Positions 35,681 to 48,440 of a DNA stretch of 64,000 bases are shown here, piece after piece. The number at the start of each line of letters is the position of its first letter. Position 1 is the stretch's first letter. Below the pieces are notes generated by a model. It was not told where the DNA came from and did no database searches. It saw only the letters and a program-made list of their open reading frames with translations. Position numbers and translations under genes: made by a program. This stretch comes from Eonycteris spelaea (lineage: Eukaryota; Chordata; Mammalia; Chiroptera; Pteropodidae), in contig PUFA01000143.1 of NCBI GenBank assembly GCA_003508835.1, positions 3,125,501 to 3,189,500 of the forward strand, in the 5' to 3' direction.

Positions 35681-37482
35681 TGCCCCTGTTAATCATAGTT
35701 AAAGGATAATATTGAACCAAATCTTAGATTGAGTTGGCATTAGTCCCGTATTGCTTATAGTTTATAAAAGAAATGTCTTTGATGACTTGATTCAAACTCT
35801 GATTTTAACTTTAGTTGGAAATGTGTTTTTTATTTCTTATTCTGTGCTTATTAAATGAATAAAAACACTGGTTTAAAACTTAAACAGGAAACTTTTGATA
35901 ACTATTTCTCTTTGTTCTTTTTTTCTCTTGAAGTAATAATGTGACCTAATGTTGAAATGTAATTACAATCCTCTAATGCCAAAACTAAACTCTGTCATTA
36001 TGTAAACCATCCAGATCATCTGAAAGGGATGAGCTGGTGGTCGTCAGAGCTTGTTCTATTCTAAAGCTGAGAATTTTAACTTCTTAGAAAAATCAAGAAG
36101 TACTTTATCCCAAAGAAATATTTGTTTGTTTGTTTGTTTTAAGTGACCTTGTTATACAGGTTAAGCTCATATATCAGATTTGAAGCTAAGAGTAGGCTCG
36201 TGCTACATCTTAATACACATTTGTATTATTTGCTATATTATTATATCACAACTATACCACTTATTATGTAGCCTTTGGCTATTTGAATTTAATTAAAATT
36301 AAACTAACTATAATTTCACTTCCTTACTCACATTAGCCTTTTCAATATGTGCCAACTCATATGTGCCTAGTGGGTGCTATATTGGACAGAGTAACTTAGA
36401 GCTTTTCCATCATTGAGGAAAGATCTATTGGACAGCAGGATATATAAATAATTAAATAATACATTACTCTGAGGGATTGTATTGTAATAAAAATGTTTAT
36501 TTTGTAGAACTTTTAGTATTGTAATGGCAAAACATAAATGCTTGATGCATGATATTTAGCCATAATGTCATTGGTTAAACTAAAAATAATCAATAATGAA
36601 AATAGTAATAAAAACATAAAATTTATACATCTAGTTTCATAAATAGGGTCTATATGGCTTTGCATTAATTCACTGAGATTAATTCTGCTTCTAAATATTT
36701 CACTATGAAATGTGTCTTAAATTGGCATTTCGAAATTTTTTTCTGAAATAGAAGCCATAAAGCCGCCTAATATATTATGCTCACAGGTTTATTAAACACA
36801 AACACACTCACATACAACAACTAGTAAGCAACTATTTACTTTTTAAAAATTCTAAATATTAAGAAACTTTACCATATAGGTCGTAAGCATGCCACCAGGA
36901 TTAAATATGGTTAATCAGAATACAAGATAATGAAAAAGGAAGTTGGATTAATATTCTAACCCAAATTACAACATGGCATTAACTAATTAGAATATCTTTA
37001 TTCATCTCTGGGATTATTGGTTCAAAGCCCTGAATTTTGATTTGTCTTATTTTCATTTCAGGGATAAATGTATTTCATTATTTTTCCATTTAGGAAATAG
37101 GTTCCCTAAAACACACACACACAATGACATACTATGCTTATACACAAAGCAATGGTTAGGTAAACAATCAATTCCACCCTTAAATCAACTTGAACCACAC
37201 AGAGATGAACCCATTTGACATGCCTGTCAAAATTCTTGATTCATGGACTGGACTCTGTTAGTATCTATACCCTTTAATTCAGTGGTTATTATCATTCTAA
37301 TGACAACCATTCGACATAAAGTGGATGTAAAGTCTATAAATCTATATAATATCCAGAAAAAAAAAAGACTTTTTGGTATTATTACTACAGAAGGAACATC
37401 ACTCTTACAAACAGAAATAAGTCCTCTGCTAAAAGGTATTTTTTTTCTGATTTATTTACAACCTGTGTTTCCCCACTCCTAG
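35681..37482. other. Presumed PCDH15-like intron, AT-rich
   Basis: Gene-free sequence upstream of the PCDH15-like exon at 37483. A (GTTT)n run at 36119-36140 and a short (CA)n run at 37111-37122 are the only clear features. The preceding PCDH15 exon was looked for by eye and not found. Confidence 0.4.
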
Positions 37483-37700
37483 GCTACTGATGATAAAGAT
37501 ACTGGCAATCATAGTGCCGTGGGACACAGACTTATAATACCTCTGATTAAAGAGAGAAAAGGATTGGTGGTGGAAACATATATAGGGCATATCAAAAATC
37601 CACTATGGTCTTCCATAATATAAGAAGGTCCTACTTCAAGTTTCAAGTCATTGCAACCGACAGTTGTGGGAAAGGACTAAGTGGCAAAGCTGATGTACTT
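37483..37700 (+). pseudogene. PCDH15: PCDH15-like exon, frameshifted
   Basis: The start reads [20 protein letters not shown], then [13 protein letters not shown], and the later part, two bases out of register, reads [20 protein letters not shown], then LSGKADVL; both match one PCDH15 cadherin-repeat exon. The acceptor (CCCACTCCTAG) and donor (GTAAGT, 37701-37706) are intact. The register changes near 37603, where the entry frame runs into TAA at 37621. The exit phase fits the next exon at 42006. One codon also appears to be missing near 37550. An unprocessed, inactive copy. Confidence 0.92.
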
Positions 37701-38517
37701 GTAAGTAGATAAAACTTCAGATAAGGGGGTACAAAAAATACTGGTCAGGGGTCAGTGTTTTTAACTCTTAAAATATTTAAATTATTTTGATATCAGTTTT
37801 CAATAACATGTGATTAATTTGAAATCAGGTTGTTGAAACCTATAGTTTAGCATATAAAATATATAGCTTATGGATTTTTTCATTTAGGAAATACAGCATA
37901 TGTTTTTATATATGACTGTGACAGCAATGTTGTAAGCATTAGATTTCTATATGGTCTGTGGATCTCATTTTCAATGTAGAGTTGGCTGGCGCTACTTAAA
38001 ATTATAATTACAGAGTTGTGCAATAGAAGTTAAAAGATTTTTAATACTTTTTAAAATAATTTAGGACTTGTATAATCAAGAAAACAAAGGAAATATTCTG
38101 AAGCAAGTTTATATCCCAATGGATAATTTTCTTCTGGTTTCACCAAAATTCCCACTCGTGATTTTGATGACCCATGACTGTTATTTTTGCTTCAGTCAGC
38201 AAAACACACCTTTCTAGACTGCTATTTCTCATTCTACACAATCTCTGTGGTAAATTATTCCCGAGAGTGGTTTGATATTAACACTTATTCAAAATATTCA
38301 GTACTAGTATATCTATACTATAAAATCATTATTTGGACTTTTTCCTAATTAGATTTTTCAGAAATTATATTTATAATTGAAACTATCTGCCTCTTACAGA
38401 CAGAATTAAGCGTAATTTTTCTTTTGCTTTTTACATCTTATTAAATCTTTATCTTTCACAGTTTTATTTACTTCTCTGGACAAGTTTAACCTTTGTATAT
38501 ATGCAGACATCAGTGAC

Positions 38518-38631
38518 CAAATATTATTCTCTTTAGATAATGGTAAAGATCAATCACCATAATTATGATTAGTATAGAGGCCAGAACTTTCTTACGTATA
38601 ACAGTAAAGCTACATAGAATAAACAAAGGCC
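38518..38631. repeat. 113-bp segment shared with 60973-61085 (direct)
   Basis: TAGATAATGGTAAAGATCAA at the start and ATAAACAAAGG at the end are shared, with about 85-90% agreement by eye. Not recognised as a transposon. The other copy lies between telomere-like repeats and the inverted-duplication arm. Confidence 0.8.
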
Positions 38632-41459
38632 AGTCTGAGCCAATAAGCTTTTGGCACAGGAGATATTATGTTTGACAGAGATTTTCCATCAAATCAATAT
38701 CTGTAAACATTATGCGAAATAATGTTATTTCTCTTTCTGTTACTTAAGATAGGCACATTGTGATGACTTAAGGCTGAAATGCTCACTAAGTATGCTGAAA
38801 ACATTATAAACAACAGATGAAATATACATATATTTGTATATAATATATACATAAGCAATGTGAATCTTATGGGATTTTTATTTCAACTCTATAAACTATT
38901 GTGTATAAATTATAAAATATACTTTTAAAAGTATCCAAAATACATGTAAATAATTAATTAAAAATATCATAATGTTACTCATTTATAAATTACGATATAT
39001 GTGTACAAAGAAGCCATCTCAGCAAAATAATCTTTATAAGATTTGAAATGCTTTAAATCAAGAAAAGGGAGATGTGGAGAGAAATAAGACTTTTTGTAGA
39101 GTAAACAAAATATACCAAAACCACGAAGGAAGAGAAATGATAGCAAGTCTAAATAACTAATAGATATTTACTCAGTGAGAGATGCAAAGTAAATAAGAGA
39201 CAGGCCTAAAGATGAAAGTAACTGGTTCATATAAAAGTTTTAGGTCATATTAAAAATATTGAAACTTTTCCCTAAAAGCAACAAGTAACTATTGAAAATT
39301 TTTTAGTTACAGTGAGTGAGGACAAGATTTTTAATTTAGATAAAACCTTGCATAATGTAAATCTGGACCTCCCCTTAGGTTACTACTTCTGCTGCCTTGT
39401 CAAGGAATGGCTTTTGTGGGTTTTTTTCTATATTTGTTTGTCTTTACACTACCTACTGGCAAAGGAGGATCCCAGTGTGCCATGTTGCTATTTCTATACC
39501 CTTCCTGTTTCCTATGAAACCAGCCTTTATTCTCTCCAACTGATTGTCACTCACTCACTGCCTCACACTACTGCTGTGATCTCATCACTCCCATCACTAA
39601 ATCCATCTACCTACCAGAATGTACACCAACATTCTTTGCCTTATTTACTCTTCTTTAGATGGATTCTCTATGTGTTTTTCTAGAGCCATTACCTCTACCT
39701 GTGCAAGAGATCTAGTCCTCTGCTCACCAGCTCTAAGATATTGTTTGAGTAGCTCTCCCTTTTCTTATATACATTATCAATATCAGTCTCCTTCCTTTAT
39801 TTCTTATTCCCATAACCATACTTTTATTTTTCTATCTCCAAATAAAAATTTAAAAAACACTCTTGACCTACATCTACTTGCAGCGAACACTCTGTTTCTT
39901 TTCTTCTTTCCAGAAAATATCATTCTTAGAATTGACTCTCATTTTTCAGCATCTAATCACTCTTAAAACCTCATTAGTTATAATTTCACACTCAACACTC
40001 ATCTAAAATGGCTTACATCAACATCATCAATTGTTTCTGAGTACTAAATGCACTAGTAATTTCAGCTTTCATCTTATTTGAATTATCAGCAAGTCTTGAT
40101 GGATTGTTTCCTTTACTAGGTTTTTGGACCACCATTCTCTATTCTTTACTTCTTATCTCACTGTTTGCTTCTTCTCTGTCCTCTCATCTTTGAGTTCCTT
40201 AGGATAAAAAATTTTTGATTCCTTTTTCTCCCAAACCACATGTTCAATCACTTAGTAAATACTCTTGTTATATAGTTATAGTTATAGGCAAAGATATCAA
40301 TATAGATATAGAGCTACATATTATCTGCACATTTTTAACACCCTTATTATTATAACTTGCTTGAAATCACCATTGTATCTCACCTATATCATTTTACAAA
40401 TTCGCTAACTTGCCCTAATGTTTCCATTTTTGTCCCACTAACATCCAATTTTAATATAACAGCCAAAGTTATTCACATATAATTCGGGTCCTATTATTTC
40501 TTAGCTGAAAACTTTCTGATGTCAAATCCATGCTTCCAGAAAAGTTTTCAAGTCATTACAGAAGACCGTGAAGCTCTTGATAATTTGTCCTCCAATGACC
40601 TCATTTTCTACTTTTCTTCAAAGTCATTCAAACTAGGTAATCTTGGTCAAATTGCTTTTCAAACAGCCAGGCATGCTCTCACTTTAGAGATGTTGAAGTG
40701 GCTGTACCTAGAATCCTCCTTCCCCAAATGTGGTATCATGGAATAGTATCAAAAAAAGAATATACACATTTATCTCAAAAGACCATTAAAATACCTCTTA
40801 TTTTTAAGGAAAGAGAGGTTGTACCAGAAACCAGTTAAAAGAAACAGTGACCCATCCAAGCAGAGGATGACAAGGGTCTCAAAAGCTATAGAGGATCTCC
40901 ATAAGGTCCAATATATTAGATATTTGCCACCAAGTATTCGAAATGTGTCTAAATTGCATTGCGATGTACTAGAAGTATAAAATACACAAGAATTTCAAAG
41001 ATTTAGCATTAAAAATGTAAATTTTTTCTTAAAAGCTGTTTTATATTGAATACATGATGCAATGATAATATATCAAATACAGCGAGTTAAATGTATTGTT
41101 AAATTAAATTTACTATTTTTTAATCTTTTTATTTGGGGTACCGGAAAATTTTAAATTATATATCTTGTATGTATTTGTGACACAGATTGCATTTCTATTG
41201 GATGGCACTGTCTAAACTATATGGGCACAAATAAGTTTAAAAGGAAATATAAGAGGTTTATGATAAAGAATCTAAAGGATTTAGAAATAAAATGTGTACA
41301 TCATCATTTTCTGCTTTTAGAATTTTGTGCTTCACGAAGTTTCCTTCTTTTTTTGTGTGTGTGACTATACCAAGCAACGAAGGTGGATTCCAACAATGGG
41401 AATATTTTTAAACATTTTTTATTAGTAATCAACACATAAATAATGAAATTAAGCAACTT

Positions 41460-41600
41460 TATAAGAATGTTTTAATAGTTTATTTTATTTTTCAATTACA
41501 TTGACATACAATATATTTTTATTAGTTTCAGTTACCCAGCATATTGGTTAGACATTTGCAAATAGCTCCAAAAATACAAGTGTTAGCTGGTTATACCAAA
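41460..41600 (-). mobile_element. L1 3' UTR fragment (antisense)
   Basis: TTATTAGTTTCAGTTACCCA, then GCATATTGGTTAGACATTTG, matches the 3' UTR type seen at 29400 and 57090. A short piece within the presumed PCDH15-like intron. Confidence 0.7.
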
Positions 41601-42005
41601 CATTTAAAAATTCTGCTATGTAAGCACAATTTTATTAACATTTAGTATAATATACTGTCACGCATATTTCTGGAGCTTTTTGCACAAAAGCTATACTAGA
41701 AAGTAACATAAAGGATTTCTAGTTAAAGAAAAAACAAAAACACTTTCTCTCATGTCCTAGTAAATGACCAAGAAAACAAACAAACAAATAAATTCTAAAA
41801 CATTCAAAGTCATTTAGGGTTCTGTAACTTCTAAGTAAACAACAGCCTATTGTTCTCAACATGTCTCCACATCTATGGGAGATTTCCTAAACAAACAAAA
41901 AAAATTTACTCCTAAATTTAAAAATGTCAATGCATAGTAGGGAAGAAATAAATGTTATTTTTAATTATAGAATTAAAATACTGGTTTTTTTTTTTCTATT
42001 TTCAG

Positions 42006-42094
42006 GTCTCTGTGGTCAATCAGCTGGATATGCAAATTATTGTTTCTAATGTACCCCCAACACTAGTGAAACAAGAGATAGACGATCTTACTGA
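42006..42094 (+). pseudogene. PCDH15: PCDH15-like exon, donor lost
   Basis: Reads [18 protein letters not shown], then [12 protein letters not shown], matching the PCDH15 exon that follows the one at 37483. The acceptor is good (TTTTCTATTTTCAG). At the 3' end the sequence is ACTGA|ATAACG where a GT donor is expected, so a G-to-A change seems to have destroyed the site, and read-through meets TAA at 42096. The exon end is therefore inferred. The next PCDH15 exon was not found downstream. Confidence 0.9.
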
Positions 42095-43654
42095 ATAACG
42101 GATTTTTGTTGACTTACATATTTATTTTCATATGGCCATAATTTTTATTGGATTAGATCATTTAAATTAGTATAAGTTTCAATTAAACATGTATTTTAAA
42201 ACCGTCTTAATAAGAATTTAGCTAGCTTGCGTTTTTCCTGAAATAAGTAGCTTTATTTGAAATATGTGAAGATATGTGAGGAATGAAAATTAGATGTGAG
42301 AAGATGTTCTTCAGAATGCTTTGACTGATGCATCAATATAACCTCAAATGCAGCATGTAAGAAATAAAATATAACATTATTTTAGTGTAAACCATGATTT
42401 TTGTGGCTCCATATTATTCAAATTGTTCATTATCTAAGCAATCCAGTAAGTCTAGATTGTGGTGCATCTAGATGCCTAAAGCTTATTCTTTCCAAAAAAA
42501 GATGATAAACTTTAAACAATAAATGTTCAATTATTCTAAAATATATATCATGCTCCTCTGCCTTTGAGCTGATTACATTGAAAATGATTGAAAATATTAT
42601 CAACTCAAAGTTGTGATTGTTTATTAAGCTACATGTTCTCAGATATTCGAATGTTATCAATGATTACTAAAATATCTTTACTATTTCACTTTTAACTACC
42701 CTTATCTTGCCTGCCATCATTTCACTATTTCTATATTGGCATTTATTTATTATTCTGTCTTCTTTTGAGTTCATGTTGACAGGTGTCAATGGTCACTGTT
42801 TATATGTGTCTCTCTAGCAAAATATCTATCACTTCCAAATTACAGGGAGACGTTTCAGATAGATTACTAAATTTTAGTAATTATGCATCAAATAAAATAC
42901 AATAGACTGATTAAAGCAGGAGTTATTCTCTTATGGTAACAGTATGTGTGTTTTATAAAAATGTTTTATGGACATTTTATGAAATTTACCCTTTGGCTGT
43001 CACATAAAATGTGCTATGAATGAGGTGATTATCAATATTTGTGCATAGAATGTCAATTGTGCATTGTCTTGTTCATGTGTTCATAGTGGTTTATATATGT
43101 TTAACCCATATCTAAATAATAGCTGATTACACCTGAAAATTTTAGAATTATGCCTTTCTCTTAGCTGCTTTAAAGTCATCTATTGGGATAGGCTTTCTTT
43201 CATCACATTATCCCAAAGCGATGATGCTCTCTTCAACCTCTAATGTTTATTCTTCTTTATTTTTCTTCAAACCATTAGCTCATATTTTTATTATATGTCA
43301 ATTTTCCACTGAATATAAGCACCGTGAGGCTAGCAAATCTATTTTCAGTGATATAATTCCAGTTACATAGAAGGCACTCAACACATTTTACCTAATGAAA
43401 ATTTTACACAAGCAAAATCATGATGTTCCTTTCCTTATGATGAGGTGAAATTTATGAAAACTAAAAAAAAGAGGCAATTTAAAAGTATAACTTCATATTA
43501 ATTTATATGAGTTATACCTGTTAAGTGCTCATGAAAATATGAATGAGAAAACAGGTAACTTTTGAGTCTTGCAAGTAATGTGCCACTTTGAAAGGAGCTT
43601 TGACTTCATATGACAGTGGTTTTGAAACACAAGCTTGGACAAATATTTTCATCT
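42095..43654. other. AT-rich gene-free stretch
   Basis: No recognised gene or repeat. The 76-codon frame at 42430-42660 (minus) has no domain. Confidence 0.4.
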
Positions 43655-43990
43655 TTCCCAGTCTCAGTTTCACTATCTAATGACAAGAGGTAATAAAAAT
43701 TATGTTTTAGGAATGCGGTGAGGTTAAATGATATAAGCCATCTAGGTTACTGAAAATCATGAACATTTAATGAATAATCAATATTCTACATAAGTAAAGT
43801 TAGTGGCCCAAAGTTAGTCAGGAAAGTCATAGGGAGACCAGAGTTTTATACTTTCTGCTCAAAGCATATAGTTTAGTAATGAAGCTTAGATTATGGATTC
43901 AGACATACAAGTGTGAATACTATTATTGCTGACATGTCTCTGAGCAAGACATATAACACTTAGAACCACACTTCCTTGTCTTGAATATTG
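43655..43990 (+). mobile_element. Two MIR SINE fragments
   Basis: At 43655-43760, CAGTCTCAGTTTCACTATCT, then GTGAGGTTAAATGATATAAG, matches the 3' half of MIR. At 43865-43990, TTAGATTATGGATTCAGAC and TCTCTGAGCAAGACATATAA match its 5' half and core. Both are strongly diverged. Confidence 0.6.
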
Positions 43991-44139
43991 TAATAAGGAT
44001 GTCAGTCTAGTGTTGCTTTTGATAGAATTAAATGTGCATTTGCTATTGCAGTAATTGCAGACACGTGTCTGATTTATTTTCTTAGATTTTTAAATCTCTG
44101 TGTCAAGTTAGAGATTCTTAAGCACTAACATTTCAAATC

Positions 44140-44575
44140 CCTTTTAGAACAGTTTTATGTTCATAGCAAAATTGGGCAGAAGATAGAGAGAATTCCGATA
44201 TACTCTCTGCCCTGTGGGCACTCACAGATTCCCTCACTATCAACCTCTTGCTCCAGAGTGGTACATTTGTTACAATCAGTGAACCTACAATGAGATATTG
44301 TAATCACTCAAAGTTCATATTTTACATAAGAGTTCACTCCTGGTATTGTATATTCTGTGGGTCTGACTAATATGGAATAACATTTATCTATGATTATGGT
44401 ATCATACGGATTAGTTTCACTGCTCTAAAAATCCTGTGTCCCAGCAATTCATCTCTCCTTTCTTCACATAACCACTGATCTTTTTACTGTCCTCACAGTT
44501 TTACCTTTTCCAGAATGTTAAAATCAAACAGTATGCAGCCTTTTTGATTTCTCTTTGAAAACTAAGTTAGTAGTT
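44140..44575 (-). mobile_element. L1ME-type 3' UTR fragment in the left arm
   Basis: TTTTAGAACAGTTTTATGTT, GAGTGGTACATTTGTTACAA and ACTGATCTTTTTACTGTC follow the classic antisense L1ME 3' end. The same piece is present in the right arm at about 62740-63200 in the other orientation. Confidence 0.8.
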
Positions 44576-45790
44576 GAAAGTGGTGGTGAAAAGGACTGTT
44601 AGATGTGATTTAGCACCATAAATCTCCAAACAATCACTGGTAATGTCCAGGGATGAATAATGAAAATACACCCATAACCAAGGTAGACAGAGGAGAAGTT
44701 TCAATTTGTTAATGAAAAATAAAAAATTATTGTTCCAGTGACCAAGTTAAACAGCATATTCATTACCTACAGACATTCTTAGATGACAAGTCACAATCAT
44801 CAAAGTCATTTTCTATATTTCCCGAGAGATATTCCTATCCTTTGAAGTGGAAAACTTCAATTCCATATGGTCATCACTTATTTTTTTTCTTTAGGAAGAC
44901 CCTTATGTTAGTCCAGATTGCACTCTCCTCAGCCATCTGGCATGCCTTGCTGAAGGATGAAAGGGAGTGTGCCGTGTGCCTTGTGCCATGTCTTGGGCAA
45001 GGACTTGTGGTCACACTTTGTGAAACACTTTCCAGGGTGGATTAGACATCATTAAACTTCATATCCAGTCCCTTTGTGCCCCACCCTGGCTGGATAGTGG
45101 CCATGAAGGCAGGTCTGCTCCCAGAAGCTGGGCACTTTCATAGGTACCACAGTTATGTGGGTGGAAGTAATCTAGGATGAGGCCGTAGGATGAGTAAAAG
45201 TGGCTGGAAGTGGGCTGTGAAACAGGTGTGGTGAGTAACAGACAAGTGAATGCTTGTGGGGAGATGAAGATGAGAGAATGTGTGAACAGAGGAATGTAGA
45301 ATTACCTGCAATAGTCAAAGGAATATGAAAGAAAGAGAAATGACCTACAGGAAAATTCACATAAGATGAAATAGAATGGGGTGTGAGGTGGTAGCTGAGA
45401 GTAAAAGACAAAGGGAATTAGAAAGTCAGAGGAAAAAAAACAGGGCTTTAGGGTGATGTTTAGACACAGCAAAAGACTGGGAGAGGAGAGAGTCCACAGC
45501 CTGGCCAGCATCAAGCACATGTAAAACAGCTGTGATCTATTGAGAGCTAATCCTTCTTCTTAGGAATGTTAATTGGGCAACTCATCTGAGCCAGTCTGGA
45601 GGCCTAGAGAGGATGAATTGATGTCAAATGGCCCCTGCCTGGCCAGACCTCCCCTCTGGACTTTTGCCTGTCCTGGGCCTGGCCTCTTTGAGAATGCAGA
45701 AGAGCCAAGCAAAGACAGGGCCAGGGAGAAGGAAAAAACTCCAGAGGGAAGGGTGGCAGGCTAAAAGAGTGACTTCTGGTTCCTTGTTTG

Positions 45791-46060
45791 TCAGCTCAGA
45801 GACTTGGAGCGAAAGCATGGATATTGGTGAACTGGAGAGTCAGGGTAGGGAGGGAACTGGAACCCAAATGGCCGGATAGCCAGCAGTTTCCCTAGTGTAT
45901 GGCCAGGTGCTGATTTCCCAGGTGGGGGCAGGCCAATGACTTCCAGACCCTCCAATGCTGGGAATTTTGCCAGCCTGGGCCCCAGTGTGAAAGAGGGCAC
46001 CTGGCCAGCTCTTGGCTGGGGCCATCCCTGAGACTTAGTTTCTTCATCTTTGATGGTATT
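45791..46060 (-). other. Open frame conserved between the two arms (left copy)
   Basis: Within the minus-strand frame 46204-45791, about 85 codons from DEETKS to QYPCF are matched by the plus-strand frame 61317-61733 in the right arm. Shared blocks include QPRAGQVPSF, GLPPPGKS and RPFGFQF. The two length differences appear to be whole codons. No protein family is recognised. Coding function is unproven. Confidence 0.4.
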
Positions 46061-46317
46061 GATGGAGGGAGGATGGTGATACGCCCTGTGATGGAACCCT
46101 GAACAAAGGGCTGAATTCAACAGCCAAAGTTTCATTTGTGTGTCCTGTACTTCAAATGAGTGCTCAGTCTTCCTGCCTACAGCAGAGACTCCATCAATAA
46201 CCAACGCTGCTTTGGCCTCCTATTACTGAGTCGCACCACCTTTTCCCCAGCCTCAGCCCGGGTCAGACCAAAGGAACTGGGTGTGCACTCTTCACTAGTC
46301 CCAGTGTTCCTAGAGAC

Positions 46318-47175
46318 TGCAAGAGACTCAAGGTGCAGGACTTCTGCCTGGCTTCCTGCCAGAGGGCCCGCTGTTAGCCACTGGCCTACTGGGAGGCCAG
46401 CCTCACCTGCCTTGCATCGACCTCTTTCTCCATTCAAGTCGTGTCTGCATTTGCAAGCTGTCTGCCCTAATACCACAGACTGACTCCTTTGGCCCAATGC
46501 AGCCGCCAGTTCTTAGTTTGAAAACGGGTGGTCGCCAAACAGCCCTGGGAATTTCGGGGCTGCATTTTCCTGGGACTCCAGCCTCTGCCAATTACCAGCT
46601 GAACAACTCACATTAATATACACTGACTTTGACCATTTCAACCAGTCCTCCAGCTCGCTAAGGGAAGGAAAAGATGTTACTGAAAAAAAAAAAAAAAAAA
46701 AAAAAAAACAGGCCTTTCTAGCTTCACTCCCATGTGAACCTGGGATAGAGAGCAAGGCATAAAGAAGCAAAACAAGCAAAAGCTCAGACAACAGACCGGG
46801 ATGACCAGCTCCTCAGCGTGAAGGCATGAAAACAAAATGTGTAAAAAGGGTCATCACCAGGGTAAAGGCTTGAATATGCCACGGACTAAACAGCTGCTGG
46901 CTAATGAGTTAGCAAACCTGACATTTTTCTAAGGTTCTGAAGCCTGCTCTTTTGGTTAAGTTTCATTTAGTCAAAATGTCAGATCTCAGCAGGCTTTGGG
47001 GTTCCAACTTCAGGTCTGCTTTCTGCTGATGACAGGGCTGCGACAACTGCTTTGCTGTCTGGACTTGACGAGACAGTTTTTCATTGACTCAGAGAGATGG
47101 TAGCAAAGAATATTGGAGGAAGACGAGACAAAGTTGAAAATGACTCGCAGACCAAGTGTATGACCATTTAATGAC
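46318..47175. other. Unassigned sequence between the inverted arm and a provirus
   Basis: Moderately GC-rich at its left side, with an A-run of about 27 bases at 46683. No gene or repeat family recognised. The A-run could be the tail of a retroposed sequence, but the sequence before it was not identifiable. Confidence 0.35.
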
Positions 47176-47624
47176 TGTAACAGTATAAAAGTGCATTTCA
47201 ATAACATCTTCCTTGTTCACATCTCCCCTCTTTATTCCGGCCGTGACTACTTTGGAAAATATGTTGTTATGGTTATTGGTATCAATTTCTCAGTAAGTCA
47301 GCCCCAAGGACAGGGTAGAGAATGATATCTCCAGGTGCCAGCTGCCTAGGAGAAAACAGCTCCCAAGGCTTCCAAGAAGAATAATAAAACAATATTGCTG
47401 CTGGAGTATAGATAACAAAACTAACTGCCATCATCTGCTTCTGTAATCTGCTTGCTTGCGTAATCAAGGCCCACCAGGATGTGGGTTTAGGCTTTATAAT
47501 CTGTCTCTTCTGGAAGCTTGGGGCTGATTCTCTAGTGGGGAGAAATCAGTTGCCGCCGGCTAATAAAGGCTCATAATTAATCTCAATTGGCTCCGTAGGT
47601 CTTAGATTTGAACGTGCCACAACA
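47176..47624 (+). repeat. 5' LTR of the tRNA-Thr-type ERV
   Basis: Begins TGTAACAG and ends CCACAACA. Possible AATAAA signals lie at about 47383 and 47561. Matches 52335-52782 at about 95% by eye. Confidence 0.92.
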
Positions 47625-47626
47625 TT

Positions 47627-47644
47627 TGGAGGCCCCTGCGAGAT
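47627..47644 (+). promoter_or_regulatory. Primer binding site, tRNA-Thr type
   Basis: TGGAGGCCCCTGCGAGAT lies two bases after the LTR. It differs at one position from the complement of a tRNA-Thr(UGU) 3' end as I recall it. Confidence 0.65.
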
Positions 47645-48253
47645 CTCTCCAGGGCGGGGAGATCTCCTAAGACCCATGGCCCCAGCCACCTTGGGCAAGG
47701 ACCTGCCCGTCCAGGGGACAACCACTGAGAGATGTTCCTCAGCCCTGGACACCAGGCAGACTCGCCCAGGAGGGCAAGTGGACAAAAAGTTCAATTCTGT
47801 AACAATTGGGCACAAGCCACCTCAAGCAGCTTCACTGGTGAGTCAGACTACACTACAGGTATTTAGGTTTCTGGGTATCTGTTTGGTTGGTTGGTTGGGC
47901 CCTGTGAACTAGTGGAAGGCTGGACATGGCATAACTTCCCAGTCTGGTCAGGACTGAGATGTCAGACCCTGATCCTGGTTGGTTGGTTTTTGTCTTGTTT
48001 GTGCCTGCGCCTGTCTTGTGTTGGTTCATCACCTCTGTCTCTTTGGTGTCTGTTTTTGAAATTGGTGGGTCTCTCAGAATGTCATATGTTTTTATCCTTC
48101 TTCTTTTCCTTATAGGGCTTTTCTTCTTTTTTCCCTTGGTTTAGCTGCCACTGCCCCGCTGGGACTGGTCCCTGGGGGAACACATGGCTCTGGGTCTAAC
48201 TTTTTAAACTTTTACAGGTATCATATTTCTTTATCCACTGGTTCTGACTGCCA

Positions 48254-48440
48254 TGGGTCAAGCTTCCCCAGACCCACTCCTCTGCAGTGTCTCCTCAGTA
48301 ATTTCAAAGACTTCAGGCATCAGCCCAAGGTTATGGTCCCACATCACCCCCTTCGATCTCCAGAGGTTCTCAGATTAGCCCACATTTGGAACAGGTGGCC
48401 ATCAGAGGGGTCACTCAACCTGCAAACAGCCTTTCAGATG
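48254..48440 (+). pseudogene. gag: gag start (matrix) remnant
   Basis: ATG at 48254 opens MGQASPDPLLCSVSS, a myristoylation-type Gag start. The frame continues about 36 codons and stops. Homology fades at about 48440, where the AT-rich filler begins. Confidence 0.7.

Larger units (their letters stand above)
37701..42005 (+). other. Presumed PCDH15-like intron
   Basis: 4.3 kb between two consecutive exons in the right phase and order. It contains a 113-bp segment shared with 60973-61085 and an L1 3' UTR fragment at 41460-41600. A C/T-rich stretch at 39320-40200 and a patch at 40440-40740 look like ancient repeats that I cannot name. Confidence 0.55.
44070..46317. repeat. Left arm of a large inverted duplication
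   Basis: The reverse complement of 61091-63240 matches this interval over its length at about 88-90% by eye, with small indels. It contains an antisense L1ME-type 3' UTR (44140-44575) and about 1.7 kb of GC-richer sequence that I cannot assign to a repeat. The two arms are separated by 14.8 kb. Confidence 0.9.

Noticed and set aside
39058..39090. AAAAGGGAGATGTGGAGAGAAA, similar to the polypurine tract and LTR start of the class II ERV
   Set aside because: The sequence that follows does not match the LTR (no TATA, no shared blocks), so the resemblance is limited to a purine-rich stretch.
39312..40200. Long plus-strand frames of 123 and 115 codons
   Set aside because: They overlap each other in a C/T-rich stretch of low complexity within the presumed PCDH15-like intron; no domain.
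45791..46497. Several overlapping frames over 100 codons in the left inverted arm
   Set aside because: Most overlap on opposite strands in a GC-rich, stop-poor stretch; only the one shared with the right arm was kept as a candidate.
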